This document shows, piece after piece, positions 24,215 to 33,451 of a stretch of 64,000 nucleotides of DNA. Below the pieces are notes generated by a model. It saw nothing but the letters and a program-made list of their open reading frames with translations. It searched no databases and had not been told where the DNA came from. The DNA is taken from the NCBI RefSeq assembly GCF_913776295.1, contig NZ_CAJYOJ010000071.1, positions 62,001 through 126,000 on the forward strand, written 5' to 3'. Origin of the DNA: an uncultured Pedobacter sp. (lineage in GTDB: Bacteria; Bacteroidota; Bacteroidia; Sphingobacteriales; Sphingobacteriaceae). Position numbers and translations under genes: made by a program. The stretch's first letter is position 1; every line of letters begins with the position of its first letter.

Positions 24215-24904
24215 CTATACCTTCTTTTTAACGGCTCTGCTTTTAAAAAACTCATATAGAAAAACATTCATTAACAATAAACTCATTAAATAAAAATGAT
24301 CTTCGAAAGGTATCGTACCTACCCTAAAACCTATATTTTCTTTATCGTTATATATGACCACCGGAACAGCGGTTAAAAAACCATTTACGATATAAAATGG
24401 AACAAGCGAAACCAGATAAGCCCTGTAAAACCTGTACATAAACCTGAATTTTACATTCACATATTCTACATAGGCCAGCACAATAAGCAAAAAGCCAAAG
24501 TTGATCAGCGTATACCACCTGTTATAACCAAAAAACAAAAGGGCTACACTAAGTCCCAAAAAAAGATTGCTTACTGCGAGGCTATACTTCTGGAGGTTAC
24601 TTTTCGGGAAATAGATGTTTAAACATTCATAAATAAATACACAGGCATATGGAACAGTCAAAAAGAACAGCATCTCTTCCAGAGGTAAGCCAAAAAGGTT
24701 TATTCCTACGAGGTAATCCGGATTAAAAGACCAAACGTTGAGCTTGGTAAAAAGGATATCCCAAATTAAAAAAACAATACCGGTAAGCAATATGGCAGGA
24801 AATACAAACTTCCATTTACTAAAAAAATGAACTTTTTTATCAAATGATAAAACCAGCGGAAAAAAAATTACGGCTATATTAATAAGCAGATAGGTATAAT
24901 TCAT
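24215..24904 (-). CDS. Lycopene cyclase domain protein
   Basis: This 229-residue membrane protein has about seven hydrophobic helices. Two repeated motifs typical of the CrtYc/CrtYd (fungal/archaeal-type) lycopene cyclases are present: 'GINLFGLPLEEMLFFLTVPY' at about 88-107 and 'IGFRVGTIPFEDHFYLMSLL' at about 192-211, with the conserved acidic pairs EE and ED. The protein therefore corresponds to the fused CrtYcd form of Bacteroidota, which cyclises lycopene ends. No other carotenoid gene is adjacent. It starts one base after the stop of the upstream secreted hypothetical protein, so the two are co-transcribed. Confidence 0.85.
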   Translation of the reverse strand: MNYTYLLINIAVIFFPLVLSFDKKVHFFSKWKFVFPAILLTGIVFLIWDILFTKLNVWSFNPDYLVGINLFGLPLEEMLFFLTVPYACVFIYECLNIYFPKSNLQKYSLAVSNLFLGLSVALLFFGYNRWYTLINFGFLLIVLAYVEYVNVKFRFMYRFYRAYLVSLVPFYIVNGFLTAVPVVIYNDKENIGFRVGTIPFEDHFYLMSLLLMNVFLYEFFKSRAVKKKV

Positions 24905-24905
24905 T

Positions 24906-25436
24906 TTAAAGGTATTTTGTTAAAATTTTAACTTCAGCTGCACTGCATTTTTTGCTGTCGATCATAAATTTAGCTACGTTTTTAACTAATTCCGCATCGG
25001 CAAGGCCAAAATTTCCATTTTGATAATGTTTAATAATTTCTTTTTTATCCTGCGCTAAATCTTTACTAAAACCAAGAAAGGAGGGGGTATAAAATTCGAT
25101 TGAAAAACGCATAAAACGGATTTCCATATTTTCCCCATCCATATCTATTGCTTTCTGCATCGTTTTTAGCGATTGGCTTACATATTTAATCTTATTATAT
25201 GGATTCCAGGAGTGTTTGGCTTTAAGGGCTTCCAAAGTACCCAGGTAACCCGTTACCAATGCTGTTTTATTGGGCAGTTTATTCAGCTTTGCATATAAGG
25301 AATCGGTTAGCTTTGAGTTTTCTACCGCTTTAACCATATTGGTTTTCAAAACCGCAATTTCCTGGTTGGAGAGTTGTGCGTGGGCAGTGTTGCTTGCTGC
25401 AAACAGCAGGAGAAATATAATACGTAGTTTAATCAT
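24906..25436 (-). CDS. Hypothetical secreted protein next to lycopene cyclase
   Basis: This is a 176-residue protein when started at the ATG at 25436, which gives a good signal peptide (MIKLRIIFLLLFAASNTAHA). The 26-codon longer frame in the track is less likely. The mature part is helical and charged ('NPYNKIKYVSQSLKTMQKAI', 'IRFMRFSIEFYTPSFLGFSK'), without a domain I recognise. Coupling with the lycopene cyclase gene (1-base gap) suggests a linked role at the envelope, but function is unknown. Confidence 0.75.
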   Translation of the reverse strand: MIKLRIIFLLLFAASNTAHAQLSNQEIAVLKTNMVKAVENSKLTDSLYAKLNKLPNKTALVTGYLGTLEALKAKHSWNPYNKIKYVSQSLKTMQKAIDMDGENMEIRFMRFSIEFYTPSFLGFSKDLAQDKKEIIKHYQNGNFGLADAELVKNVAKFMIDSKKCSAAEVKILTKYL

Positions 25437-26148
25437 GAGATGGAGGCAAATGTAAGAAAAGCTAAGCGCATTTGTTCGCGTTGTTTTCCGGTTGAACTGA
25501 TGGTTTTGATACAAAAAGACATGACCTTAAACTATGCTCCTTTAAAATGCATCTGATAAAAAATATTCATTGCATTCAGAATGACAGACAAATCCCCTCA
25601 ATGTCATCCTGAGGGATAATTTATTGGATAAAAATCAATATGAATGACGTATACATTTCTTTTTTTGCCCCAGGGCTAAGCCTTGCCTCGGCTCACCGCC
25701 GCCGAAGGGCTCTTTCTTTTTGATGTCAAAAAGAAACAAAAAACACCGGCTGAAAATTTTTCTTTCGAAGCCAGTGGGATGGCTTTGTCAGTGGAGCCCG
25801 AAAAATTTGTTAGGCCGGATTTAAGCGGAACGGAGATACGGTGCTACGGACTAGCTACGCGGAAATGCGTAGGTTCCGCAAGTCACTCATTAATAAATAA
25901 TTGCAAAATAACGTCAATGGTAGCTTGTCGAAGGACCTGCTTTAAATGTTTTACAAGGCGTTTCGACAGGCTCAACGTGACAAATTCGATTGAATTAAAA
26001 TTTACTATAGCTTCATTAAAACAATATAGTTCATCGTTATCAACGATTCAATGGTTATTGGCTCAACGATATCAGATTGAAACAATCTGTCTTGATAGAA
26101 AATATAAAATGGTTCGTGCGGACAAGAACCATAGAATGGGATAGATTC
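25437..26148. other. Repeat-rich intergenic region
   Basis: More than 700 bases lack a real gene. A repeat-like block at 25670-25880 contains an 11+2+11 palindrome (TTTCTTTTTGA-TG-TCAAAAAGAAA, 25713-25736). Further on, 'tttcgacaggctcaa' at 25965 resembles other common intergenic words. The 153-codon ORF (25683-26144) reads through this block and is not protein-like. Confidence 0.55.
25713..25736. repeat. Perfect intergenic palindrome
   Basis: An 11-base arm, two-base loop and 11-base arm lie inside a repeat-like block. It would form a strong hairpin or cruciform. There is no gene close enough for an ordinary terminator role. Confidence 0.6.
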
Positions 26149-27039
26149 TTATTGCCTGGCCTGATCGATCATGTTTTTAGTCGCTTGATCCATTGCCAGT
26201 TTATTCTTCCGGATAAAATACTTTATGATGAAGAAGATTGCAAAACCAACCAATATCAACATCCACAAATTGGAAATAGCAATAATGATTTCTTTAAAAA
26301 TCGTCCAGCCATTTACAATTCCTAACCAAAGCCTGTTTATAAATGCCGGACGGTAATCATACAAATTATCATTCGCCACAATCATGGTTTTTACCGTATT
26401 ATCCTGATAAAAATTAAGGGTAATGGTACTGAATTTTACCCGGCTATCGATCTGCATATTTTCGATTTTCTTATCCACATAATCGTCTTTGATGTAAAGA
26501 GATGATTCTACGTTGGCACTTTTCTTAGACGCTACTTTATTGATCTTCTCTACCGCATCAACTCTATTCTGCGCCTTTAGTTTATTGGCTAAATAAGCAA
26601 TGCTTTGATCGTCCAGCTTCATCGATTGGTGATCGACAAAGACCGCTATTTTTGCAATGGTATTGGTAAATTCATCTAGTTTTTCAGATGGAATCTTCGC
26701 CACCAGATAACCTTCAGTGCGATAGGCTGTAATTTCTTTTAAAGAATCGGTAGATTGTTTTACTTTATCCGTTTCCTGAATAGTGCTTTCTATAGAAAAC
26801 TCAGCAACAGTTCCCCCTTCTGCTTTAATGGTTTTGCTCAGCTGCTCTTTGGTATTTTGAACATTCTTAACCCTAAAACGCATATCTGCAGTTTTAATGA
26901 TTTTTTCTACTGCGGTGCTATCTGTAGGTACGCTAAATTCATTTGCCGCGACAGTTTCGGTACTGGCATACTTTTCGCCCGATTTTTGGCAGCCGAAAAT
27001 GGTTAAAATTATGGCTATAGCAATAATATTCCTTTTCAT
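26149..27039 (-). CDS. DUF4349 domain lipoprotein
   Basis: This is a 296-residue predicted lipoprotein with N-terminus MKRNIIAIAIILTIFGCQKS; the Cys at 17 is the likely lipidation site. Residues 45-250 form a DUF4349 region: 'KIIKTADMRFRVKNVQNTKE', a coiled-coil-prone middle ('ANKLKAQNRVDAVEKINKVA') and 'VKFSTITLNFYQDNTVKTMI'. A C-terminal membrane helix ('IAISNLWMLILVGFAIFFII') and a basic tail follow. The family is found in many bacteria with unknown role, possibly envelope-associated. It is monocistronic here. Confidence 0.85.
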   Translation of the reverse strand: MKRNIIAIAIILTIFGCQKSGEKYASTETVAANEFSVPTDSTAVEKIIKTADMRFRVKNVQNTKEQLSKTIKAEGGTVAEFSIESTIQETDKVKQSTDSLKEITAYRTEGYLVAKIPSEKLDEFTNTIAKIAVFVDHQSMKLDDQSIAYLANKLKAQNRVDAVEKINKVASKKSANVESSLYIKDDYVDKKIENMQIDSRVKFSTITLNFYQDNTVKTMIVANDNLYDYRPAFINRLWLGIVNGWTIFKEIIIAISNLWMLILVGFAIFFIIKYFIRKNKLAMDQATKNMIDQARQ

Positions 27040-27280
27040 GATGATGTGGTTCTAAATAAATAATCATTTTTAAATATTTGCTTCAAATGGCCATGAGAAG
27101 TTTTGTGTTTTGGGTTGGTTTGTAACCCTCTTTTTCATTTAATACTATAATCTGCTTTAGGTAACCCAAAAACAAATGTTTATATAACGATGTTACATAA
27201 CCTGCATTTCCATAAAGCAAAAAAATACAATATTAACCGTCTAATAATCAGAAATTTACAAGACTGTTTTTTTGAATACA

Positions 27281-27392
27281 GAAAGGTCTGCAAAGATACT
27301 TTGGACCTAACAGGAACCGGCATAAACGCAGTAAAGTAAAGTGGATTGCAGGGCTTCGGAACCGATGCCCACAGGAACCTGCTTTTCAAAAG
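27281..27392. repeat. Dispersed repeat C, copy 1
   Basis: About 112 bases match 27560-27671. The last 35 or so bases ('accgatgcccacaggaacct...') are nearly identical, and the first part is about 75 percent alike by eye. Confidence 0.75.
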
Positions 27393-27559
27393 AATTTCAT
27401 TTTCAACAACACTACTCTTAATACTTGAATCTATGTGTTATTTTAGAAAAGCAAATGCAGAAGCAGTTGGGTTATGGCAGTCCCGCCTTTCGCTTTAGCC
27501 CTGGTTAAAAATCAGGGGCTGCCGCTGCAGTCGCCCGCCTGCACGGGCAGGGGTTTAGG

Positions 27560-27671
27560 ATAGAAAGGTTTACCTAAGTAATTTAAACCTGACAGGAGCG
27601 GGCACGACCGCAGTGAAGTAAAGCGGATGGCAGGGCTTTCGCAACCGATGCCCACAGGAACCTGCTTTTCA
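27560..27671. repeat. Dispersed repeat C, copy 2
   Basis: Second copy in the same orientation, 279 bases from the first; see 27281-27392. Confidence 0.75.
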
Positions 27672-27697
27672 AAAAAAGCAATACTTTATTTAATAAC

Positions 27698-27734
27698 AAA
27701 AAAGCCGATCATGAATGAACATAATCGGCTTTAT
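27698..27734 (-). terminator. Terminator of the small membrane protein gene
   Basis: AAAGCCGAT-N13-ATCGGCTTT hairpin with a T run on the minus strand, 18 bases after the stop at 27752. Confidence 0.8.
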
Positions 27735-27751
27735 ATTTTGGGGATAGATGC

Positions 27752-27970
27752 TTATGCATCTAATATTTTGAATACACCTTTAATGGCAATAATTGCACCG
27801 ATGAACAAAACAATCCAGGATGCTAAAGATACCTGCCACGAATCATAAGCGAAACGTGCATAAGTACCCACTATGCAAACCAGTACACCAAAAATCATTA
27901 ATTTATAAATTCCGGGCTGGTTAGCCGTTTTCATACTTTCTGTATTGTGCTTTAATTCGTTGTTATCCAT
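27752..27970 (-). CDS. Small two-helix membrane protein, hypothetical
   Basis: This 72-residue protein has a soluble N-terminus of about 20 residues and two hydrophobic helices ('LMIFGVLVCIVGTYARFAYD' and 'LASWIVLFIGAIIAIKGVFK'). No functional motif is visible. It has its own terminator and lies about 60 bases downstream of the phosphatase gene, on the same strand. It looks like a conserved family of Sphingobacteria but the role is unknown. Confidence 0.72.
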   Translation of the reverse strand: MDNNELKHNTESMKTANQPGIYKLMIFGVLVCIVGTYARFAYDSWQVSLASWIVLFIGAIIAIKGVFKILDA

Positions 27971-28027
27971 AATGTTTATTTTTATGATGCAGCAAAAGTA
28001 ATACTTATTGCTGAATATTTATAAAAC

Positions 28028-28792
28028 TTAGTAACTTTTTAATCGTTCCAATCTTTGCTTCGCTTTATCTTTATCGCTAAGTTTTTCTCCCTGATACAAA
28101 GGCTTTTCCCAATCGCCGTACATCGGATTTGGCAAGACAATATATTTTGCTCCAAATAAGTTCTGGTTGGCGTTTACCTGCTCAAAGGTATTTTTATTTT
28201 CACGATAAAAAATATTGCTGAAATCGCTTAAATTATCTCCACGCAACAATAGAATATTATGTGTTTCGCTAATTTTTTGACGCCTTGGTTCTTTGTTTGA
28301 ACTTCCTTTGGAAACTACTAAATGCGCATCATCAGCATAAGGGAAACCAAAATGTTGCAGATTTTTTAATGTAGCTGTATAATCCTTTTCATCGCGGTTA
28401 CTCACATAAAAAGTTTCGATATTTTTTGAGGCGGCAAATTTCAGAAAAGCCAATGCCCCCGGAACGGTATCGGCCCGCGCCAGATTGGTCCATTCGGTCC
28501 AGTCTGCAGGTACATAACTTAGTCCCATTTTAATTTCATGGCCCTGAAAAGCGGAATTGTCTAAAACGGTTTCATCGATATCAACAATCACACAATTTGG
28601 CTTTTTACTTGTATCCGCCCATAAAGCTTCTTTTAATGACAAACGAGCGAAGTTATAAGCCTGGAAACATAGGGCCCTGTATTCGCCTGAAGTTTGTTGC
28701 CAAAGTACTGCGTTGGTATAATCTCTTGCAGGATTTTGTGCTGCGGCAAAAAACGGAATGAGTGATAGGATGATGAGGGTGTACTTTTTCAT
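28028..28792 (-). CDS. 5'-nucleotidase, lipoprotein e(P4) family
   Basis: This 254-residue exported acid phosphatase of the HAD superfamily has a signal peptide (MKKYTLIILSLIPFFAAA) followed by Gln rather than the Cys of true e(P4) lipoproteins, so it is probably periplasmic and soluble. The DDDD phosphatase signature is present: 'VIVDIDETVLDNSAFQG' (DxD nucleophile pair) and, further on, 'LLLRGDNLSDF'. 'PADWTEWTNLARADTVPGAL' is characteristic of the family. Members dephosphorylate nucleoside monophosphates, allowing uptake of the nucleoside. Monocistronic or paired with the downstream two-helix protein. Confidence 0.88.
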   Translation of the reverse strand: MKKYTLIILSLIPFFAAAQNPARDYTNAVLWQQTSGEYRALCFQAYNFARLSLKEALWADTSKKPNCVIVDIDETVLDNSAFQGHEIKMGLSYVPADWTEWTNLARADTVPGALAFLKFAASKNIETFYVSNRDEKDYTATLKNLQHFGFPYADDAHLVVSKGSSNKEPRRQKISETHNILLLRGDNLSDFSNIFYRENKNTFEQVNANQNLFGAKYIVLPNPMYGDWEKPLYQGEKLSDKDKAKQRLERLKSY

Positions 28793-28820
28793 GTATTAAT
28801 ATTATACAACAAAGATACGT

Positions 28821-29948
28821 TTAACCGTTCAAAAAACTTCCCCTATCGGTTTTTGATACCAACAATGTTTCTGCATCAGGGTAAGCATGTGTAAAGGTAA
28901 GCGGGATTTTATTTTTCCCCCTTTCGCTCCATTTGAATTCAACGGCCAGAAATTTCTCTCTTGTTTTTTCCACGTAATCTATTTCCTGCTGTTGTGTGGT
29001 ACGCCAGAAAAAGCATTCAGCCTCCATCTGGTTCTGGTGCAGAAACTTCATCCGTTCCGCAATCATATAATTTTCAAACAGTGCGCCAACGTCATTCCTG
29101 TTGGCTAAGGGATTGAAATTCCGCGTAATCGCATTCACAATACCCGTATCGTAAAAATAGATTTTCTTATTTTTTTTAATTTCATTGCGAACATTGCCTG
29201 CAAAGGCAGGTAAACTGAACACCACAAACGCTTTTTCAAGCAGGCTGATGTACTTATCAACTGTTTTCTGATCGGCCTTTACCAGCTGCGCCATCTCCGA
29301 AAAGTTCACCTCACTGCCTACCTGCAGGGCTAAAGCTTTTACAATTTTCTCGAAAAGTAGCGGCTTTTTAACGTCTTCTAAAATAAGAAGATCTTTATAC
29401 AGGTAACTATCAGTAAGTAATTTTAAGTGTTCTTCTGCATTTTGCGGGTCATTGATAATCTTCGGATAAGAACCATAAATTAACCGCTGTTCCAAAGATC
29501 GTTCTTCAGTTATAAAATCTGTGTCACTTAACAGCTCTGCGTACGAAAAGGGCAAAAGCATCATTTCGTACTTTCTACCGGTGAGTGGTTCGTTTATTTT
29601 GCCCGATAGTTCTAATGCTGATGAGCCGGTAGCAATAACCTGAACAGACTTGAAACGGTCTACAATAATTTTGATCAGCAAACCCACATCATTGATCCGT
29701 TGGGCCTCATCAATAAAAAGCACTTCATAGCCAGCGAGCATTTGTTGAATTTGCGCGGCATTGGGTTTTGCCAAAGTTTCCCTGACGTCTGCATCGTCTC
29801 CGTTCAGATATAAGGTCCTTTTATTAACTTTTGCCAATAATTGTTCTACAAATGTGGTTTTGCCGGTTTGCCTCGGTCCAAATATGATAAAGGCTTTACC
29901 TTTAAAAAGCCGTTCTATAGCATAATCCAACTGTTTACGAGTAATCAT
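28821..29948 (-). CDS. AAA family ATPase with DUF4143
   Basis: This is a 375-residue protein from the ATG at 29948 (MITRKQLDYAIERLF); the 19-codon extension in the track is unlikely. The AAA_14 domain shows Walker A 'IIFGPRQTGKTTFVEQLL' and Walker B 'EVLFIDEAQRI', with the sensor 'VIATGSSALELSG'. From about residue 180, a winged-helix and DUF4143 nuclease-like region follows, ending in 'QQEIDYVEKTREKFLAVEFK', a D/E-x-K-like core of restriction-endonuclease folds. These genes are widespread in Bacteroidota, vary between strains and have no agreed function. The gene stands alone beside a poly-A tract. Confidence 0.86.
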   Translation of the reverse strand: MITRKQLDYAIERLFKGKAFIIFGPRQTGKTTFVEQLLAKVNKRTLYLNGDDADVRETLAKPNAAQIQQMLAGYEVLFIDEAQRINDVGLLIKIIVDRFKSVQVIATGSSALELSGKINEPLTGRKYEMMLLPFSYAELLSDTDFITEERSLEQRLIYGSYPKIINDPQNAEEHLKLLTDSYLYKDLLILEDVKKPLLFEKIVKALALQVGSEVNFSEMAQLVKADQKTVDKYISLLEKAFVVFSLPAFAGNVRNEIKKNKKIYFYDTGIVNAITRNFNPLANRNDVGALFENYMIAERMKFLHQNQMEAECFFWRTTQQQEIDYVEKTREKFLAVEFKWSERGKNKIPLTFTHAYPDAETLLVSKTDRGSFLNG

Positions 29949-30070
29949 AATGAAAATCCTTACACTAAAGTATAATAATTTTGGAATATAATCCATAAAA
30001 ATCATAATAATTATGGATTACAATCCACAAAAAAAAAAAATAATTTTGGATTAAAACCAAATGCTACCAT

Positions 30071-30104
30071 AAAAAAGCCCATTTCAATTAAGAAACGGGC
30101 TTTA
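30071..30104 (-). terminator. Terminator of the ATP synthase operon
   Basis: AAAGCCCGTTTC...GAAATGGGCTTTTTT hairpin on the minus strand, about 47 bases after the atpG stop. Confidence 0.8.
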
Positions 30105-30150
30105 TATTTTGTGCAATTAGTACTTCAAATTCAAAACTGAGAACTGCAAA

Positions 30151-31044
30151 TTACCCCTCCAATGCTGCTGCACCACTTACAATTTCTGTTAATTCAGTTG
30201 TAATGGCTGCCTGACGTGCCTGATTATACGAAAGTTTTAAGGCTTTTAATAACTCACCAGCGTTTTCAGTTGCTTTATCCATTGAGGTCATACGTGCGCC
30301 ATGCTCAGATGCGTGCGAATCTAATACGGCTTTGTATAACTGGATCTTAATTGATTTAGGGATTAGCTGTTCAACGATTTCCTCTTGCGAAGGTTCCAGA
30401 ATATAATCAATATTAGTGGTCCTTTTATCCGATTTGGTATCAGCTACCGGCTCTGCTTTTGGCAAAGGCAATAACTGTTCAGTCGTAATAAACTGTACGG
30501 CCGCATTCCTGAAACGGTTATACACCACTTCAACTTTATCAAATTCACCTTTAACAAAGCCAGCCATAATGGCATCCGTAATTTTAGTTACGTTTTCGAA
30601 AGTTAAGGCCGAAAAGATTTCATTATTGTTACCGATAACGTTGTATTTACGTTTCTCATAATAATCCTGAGTTTTCTTACCAATAGAAATAATGCTCACA
30701 TTACCGTTTTTCAACTGTTCGCTATACTTATCAGCAATTAAATTGTTGGCCGCTTTAATTACGTTCATGTTAAATGCTCCGGCCAAACCACGGTTTGATG
30801 AAACAGTAACAATTAAAACCTTATTGGGCTCACGCTCCTGAATAAATGGTGATGAAGACCCTTCTAAACTTGCCGATAGATTACCTAAAATCTCTTTCAG
30901 TTTAGTTGCATAAGGACGTAAAGCGATAATTGCATTGGTAGCACGTTTCAACTTAGCCGCCGAAACCATTTTCATAGCTTTCGTAATCTGCTGTGTTGAC
31001 TGTACCGATGCAATCCGGTTTCTTACTTCTTTTAAATTAGCCAT
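30151..31044 (-). CDS. atpG: F1 ATP synthase gamma subunit
   Basis: This 297-residue protein forms the central rotor shaft of the F1 sector. The N-terminal helix 'MANLKEVRNRIASVQSTQQI' and the C-terminal helix 'LSYNQARQAAITTELTEIVS' are the coiled pair inside the alpha3beta3 head and match the family strongly. Length is usual for Bacteroidota. It is the last gene of the cluster and is followed by a terminator. The gap to atpA (85 bases) contains an inverted repeat made from reiterated words. Confidence 0.97.
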   Translation of the reverse strand: MANLKEVRNRIASVQSTQQITKAMKMVSAAKLKRATNAIIALRPYATKLKEILGNLSASLEGSSSPFIQEREPNKVLIVTVSSNRGLAGAFNMNVIKAANNLIADKYSEQLKNGNVSIISIGKKTQDYYEKRKYNVIGNNNEIFSALTFENVTKITDAIMAGFVKGEFDKVEVVYNRFRNAAVQFITTEQLLPLPKAEPVADTKSDKRTTNIDYILEPSQEEIVEQLIPKSIKIQLYKAVLDSHASEHGARMTSMDKATENAGELLKALKLSYNQARQAAITTELTEIVSGAAALEG

Positions 31045-31130
31045 TCTCTATTTAGATGTGAGATCTGAGATGTGAGACATGAGACATTAAGTCCCCATCT
31101 CAAATCTCAAATCTCATGTCTCAAATCCTA
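31045..31130. repeat. Word-repeat hairpin between atpA and atpG
   Basis: Reiterated 'gatgtgaga/gagacatgaga' words on one side and their complements 'tctcaaatctca/tctcatgtctc' on the other flank a short centre. GAGACATGAGA and TCTCATGTCTC are perfect complements. It would form a long imperfect hairpin in the atp mRNA. Confidence 0.7.
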
Positions 31131-32705
31131 TTAATATTTACTTGAAATCTCTTTTGCCACTGTATCTAAAACACCGGTGATGTTATCATCAAATTTACCA
31201 GCTTTTAAAGCCGCTAGAGTTTCAGGGTGACGTAATTCCAATTGATTTAAGAATTCAGTTTCAAATTCTTTTACCTTGTTAACCGGAACGTTACGCATTA
31301 AGTTTTTAGTTCCAGCGTAAACAATGGCAACCTGTTTCTCCACAGTGAATGGAGAGAACTGCGCCTGCTTTAGCATTTCTACGTTACGTGCACCTTTATC
31401 CAATACCGATTTAGTTGCAGCGTCCAAATCAGAACCGAATTTAGAGAAAGCCTCTAACTCACGGTATTGAGCCTGATCTAACTTTAAAGTACCTGCTACT
31501 TTTTTCATCGATTTAATCTGCGCATTACCACCCACACGTGATACCGAAATACCTACGTTAATTGCCGGACGGATACCTGAGTTGAACAAGTTCGACTCTA
31601 AGAAAATCTGACCATCAGTAATCGAAATTACGTTGGTTGGAATATAGGCAGAAACGTCACCCGCTTGTGTTTCGATAATTGGAAGTGCTGTTAATGAACC
31701 ACCACCTTTAACGATATGTTTAATCGACTCAGGTAAATCGTTCATGTTTTTAGCGATATCATCGTTCGCGTTGATTTTCGCAGCTCTTTCCAGTAAACGG
31801 CTGTGTAAGTAGAAAACGTCACCTGGATAAGCCTCACGGCCCGGTGGACGACGAAGTAATAACGATACCTCACGATAAGCCACAGCTTGTTTAGATAAAT
31901 CATCATAAACAATTAATGCTGGTTTACCTGTATCACGGAAAAACTCACCAATTGCAGCACCTGCAAAAGGAGCATAGAACTGCATTGGAGCAGGATCTGC
32001 AGCAGAAGCAGCCACAACAACAGTGTATGGTAAAGCGCCGTTTTCTTCCAATGTACGTACAATGTTGGCTACAGTAGAGTTTTTCTGACCGATCGCTACA
32101 TAGATACAGAACACTGGCTGGCCTGCTTCATAAAATTCTTTCTGGTTGATAATGGTATCGATACAAACAGCAGTTTTACCAATCTGACGGTCGCCGATCA
32201 CCAACTCACGTTGACCACGACCGATTGGAATCATTGCATCGATTGCTTTAATACCAGTTTGTAAAGGCTCGTTTACCGGTTGACGGTAAATTACACCTGG
32301 TGCTTTACGCTCTAAAGGCATTTCGTAAGTTTCACCTAAGATCGGACCTTTACCATCTAAAGGCTCACCTAAAGTATTCACTACACGGCCAAGCATACCT
32401 TGACCAACTTTAATAGAGGCAATTTTTTTGGTACGTTTAATGGTATCACCTTCTTTAATCTCGTCAGAAGCACCTAAAAGTACCACACCAACGTTATCTT
32501 CCTCAAGGTTTAATACGATACCCTGAAGTCCGTTTGCAAATTCAACCAACTCTCCTGATTGAACTTTAGTTAAACCGTAAACGCGGGCAATACCGTCGCC
32601 TACTTGCAACACGGTACCAACTTCTTCCAGTTCGGTTTCTGATTTGAAGCCCGCCAATTGCTGTCTGATAATTGCCGATACTTCGTCTGGTCTTACCTCT
32701 ACCAT
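31131..32705 (-). CDS. atpA: F1 ATP synthase alpha subunit
   Basis: This 524-residue nucleotide-binding, non-catalytic subunit has N-terminal beta barrel '[20 protein letters not shown]' and P-loop '[16 protein letters not shown]' (usual GDRQTGKT with Ile in place of Thr). It also has '[20 protein letters not shown]' and the alpha-type '[20 protein letters not shown]' containing the Arg finger. The length is normal. It lies between atpH and atpG as expected, but no atpD follows; in Bacteroidota atpD-atpC are commonly at another locus. Confidence 0.98.
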   Translation of the reverse strand: MVEVRPDEVSAIIRQQLAGFKSETELEEVGTVLQVGDGIARVYGLTKVQSGELVEFANGLQGIVLNLEEDNVGVVLLGASDEIKEGDTIKRTKKIASIKVGQGMLGRVVNTLGEPLDGKGPILGETYEMPLERKAPGVIYRQPVNEPLQTGIKAIDAMIPIGRGQRELVIGDRQIGKTAVCIDTIINQKEFYEAGQPVFCIYVAIGQKNSTVANIVRTLEENGALPYTVVVAASAADPAPMQFYAPFAGAAIGEFFRDTGKPALIVYDDLSKQAVAYREVSLLLRRPPGREAYPGDVFYLHSRLLERAAKINANDDIAKNMNDLPESIKHIVKGGGSLTALPIIETQAGDVSAYIPTNVISITDGQIFLESNLFNSGIRPAINVGISVSRVGGNAQIKSMKKVAGTLKLDQAQYRELEAFSKFGSDLDAATKSVLDKGARNVEMLKQAQFSPFTVEKQVAIVYAGTKNLMRNVPVNKVKEFETEFLNQLELRHPETLAALKAGKFDDNITGVLDTVAKEISSKY

Positions 32706-32848
32706 AATTTTACTTTATATCTTTTTATAAATGTTTAGTGCTTAGCGCATGGCGCCTGGCATTTAATCGCCATCCGCTTATCGCAATATTCTTTGTGTTT
32801 GGCGGTTTGCGTTCGGCGTTTTTCTGCTATTCGCTTATCGCCTGGCGC
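32706..32848. repeat. Word-repeat tract between atpH and atpA
   Basis: Degenerate reiterations of 'cttatcgc', 'ggcgcctgg' and 'gtttggcg' fill the gap. Similar words occur at 33395-33440 and 54430-54465. Confidence 0.55.
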
Positions 32849-33388
32849 TTACTGCGCAAATTCTTTTTTAAGTTTACTTAAACCGCTGGCAATACTGGCA
32901 TCAAATTGTTTATCACCAACTTTCAATATAAAACCACCAATTAATTTCTCATTAACTTTTTCGTTAACAATTACCTGATTGGCACCTAATTCCTTCTTCA
33001 CAATAGCAACAATCTGTTCTTTAGCTTGGTCGCTTAAAACAGTCGCTGAAACGACATCAGCAGTAACAATGCCTTTAATCTGATTGTATTGTTGAACAAA
33101 CTGTTTCGCAGTAGCAAATAAAATAGCCGAACGGCCTTTGTTCACTACAGTTTTAAAGAAAGTGATCGTTAATTTACCCACTTTATCAGCAAAAATACCA
33201 TTTAAAATTCCGGTTTTTTTATCTAAAGGTACGATCGGGTTATTTAATATCGCTTCCAGCTCAGGGGTTTCATCAACCACTTTTTCAAATAAAACCATAT
33301 CATTATAGGCATCTTGAAGCGCATTGTTTTCAATGGCAAGATCTAACAATGATTTGGCGTATCTGCCTGCAACTTTAATTTCTGACAT
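32849..33388 (-). CDS. atpH: F1 ATP synthase delta subunit
   Basis: This 179-residue protein starts at the ATG at 33388 (MSEIKVAGRYAKSLLDLA); the 13-codon extension in the track reads through a word-repeat tract. It is the stator subunit that joins F1 to the b subunits. The N-terminal helical bundle 'YAKSLLDLAIENNALQDAYN' and the C-terminal 'VNEKLIGGFILKVGDKQFDA' match the OSCP/delta family. Confidence 0.95.
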   Translation of the reverse strand: MSEIKVAGRYAKSLLDLAIENNALQDAYNDMVLFEKVVDETPELEAILNNPIVPLDKKTGILNGIFADKVGKLTITFFKTVVNKGRSAILFATAKQFVQQYNQIKGIVTADVVSATVLSDQAKEQIVAIVKKELGANQVIVNEKVNEKLIGGFILKVGDKQFDASIASGLSKLKKEFAQ

Positions 33389-33451
33389 ATTTATTTGGGT
33401 TGGCGCTAAGTGTTTGGCGTTTGGCACGCTTAACCACTTTACGCAATACGC

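Larger units (their letters stand above)
27040..27697. other. Repeat-rich intergenic region
   Basis: No gene. It contains two tandemly spaced copies of dispersed repeat C (27281-27392, 27560-27671). Between them lies GC-rich sequence with a CCCGCCTGCACGGGC inverted repeat near 27534. The 69-codon ORF at 27180 runs through the first copy. Confidence 0.6.

Noticed and set aside
25683-26144. 153-codon ORF on the plus strand
   Set aside because: It runs through a repeat-like block with a palindrome, has odd composition (many Cys and Arg after residue 50), no domain and no promoter.
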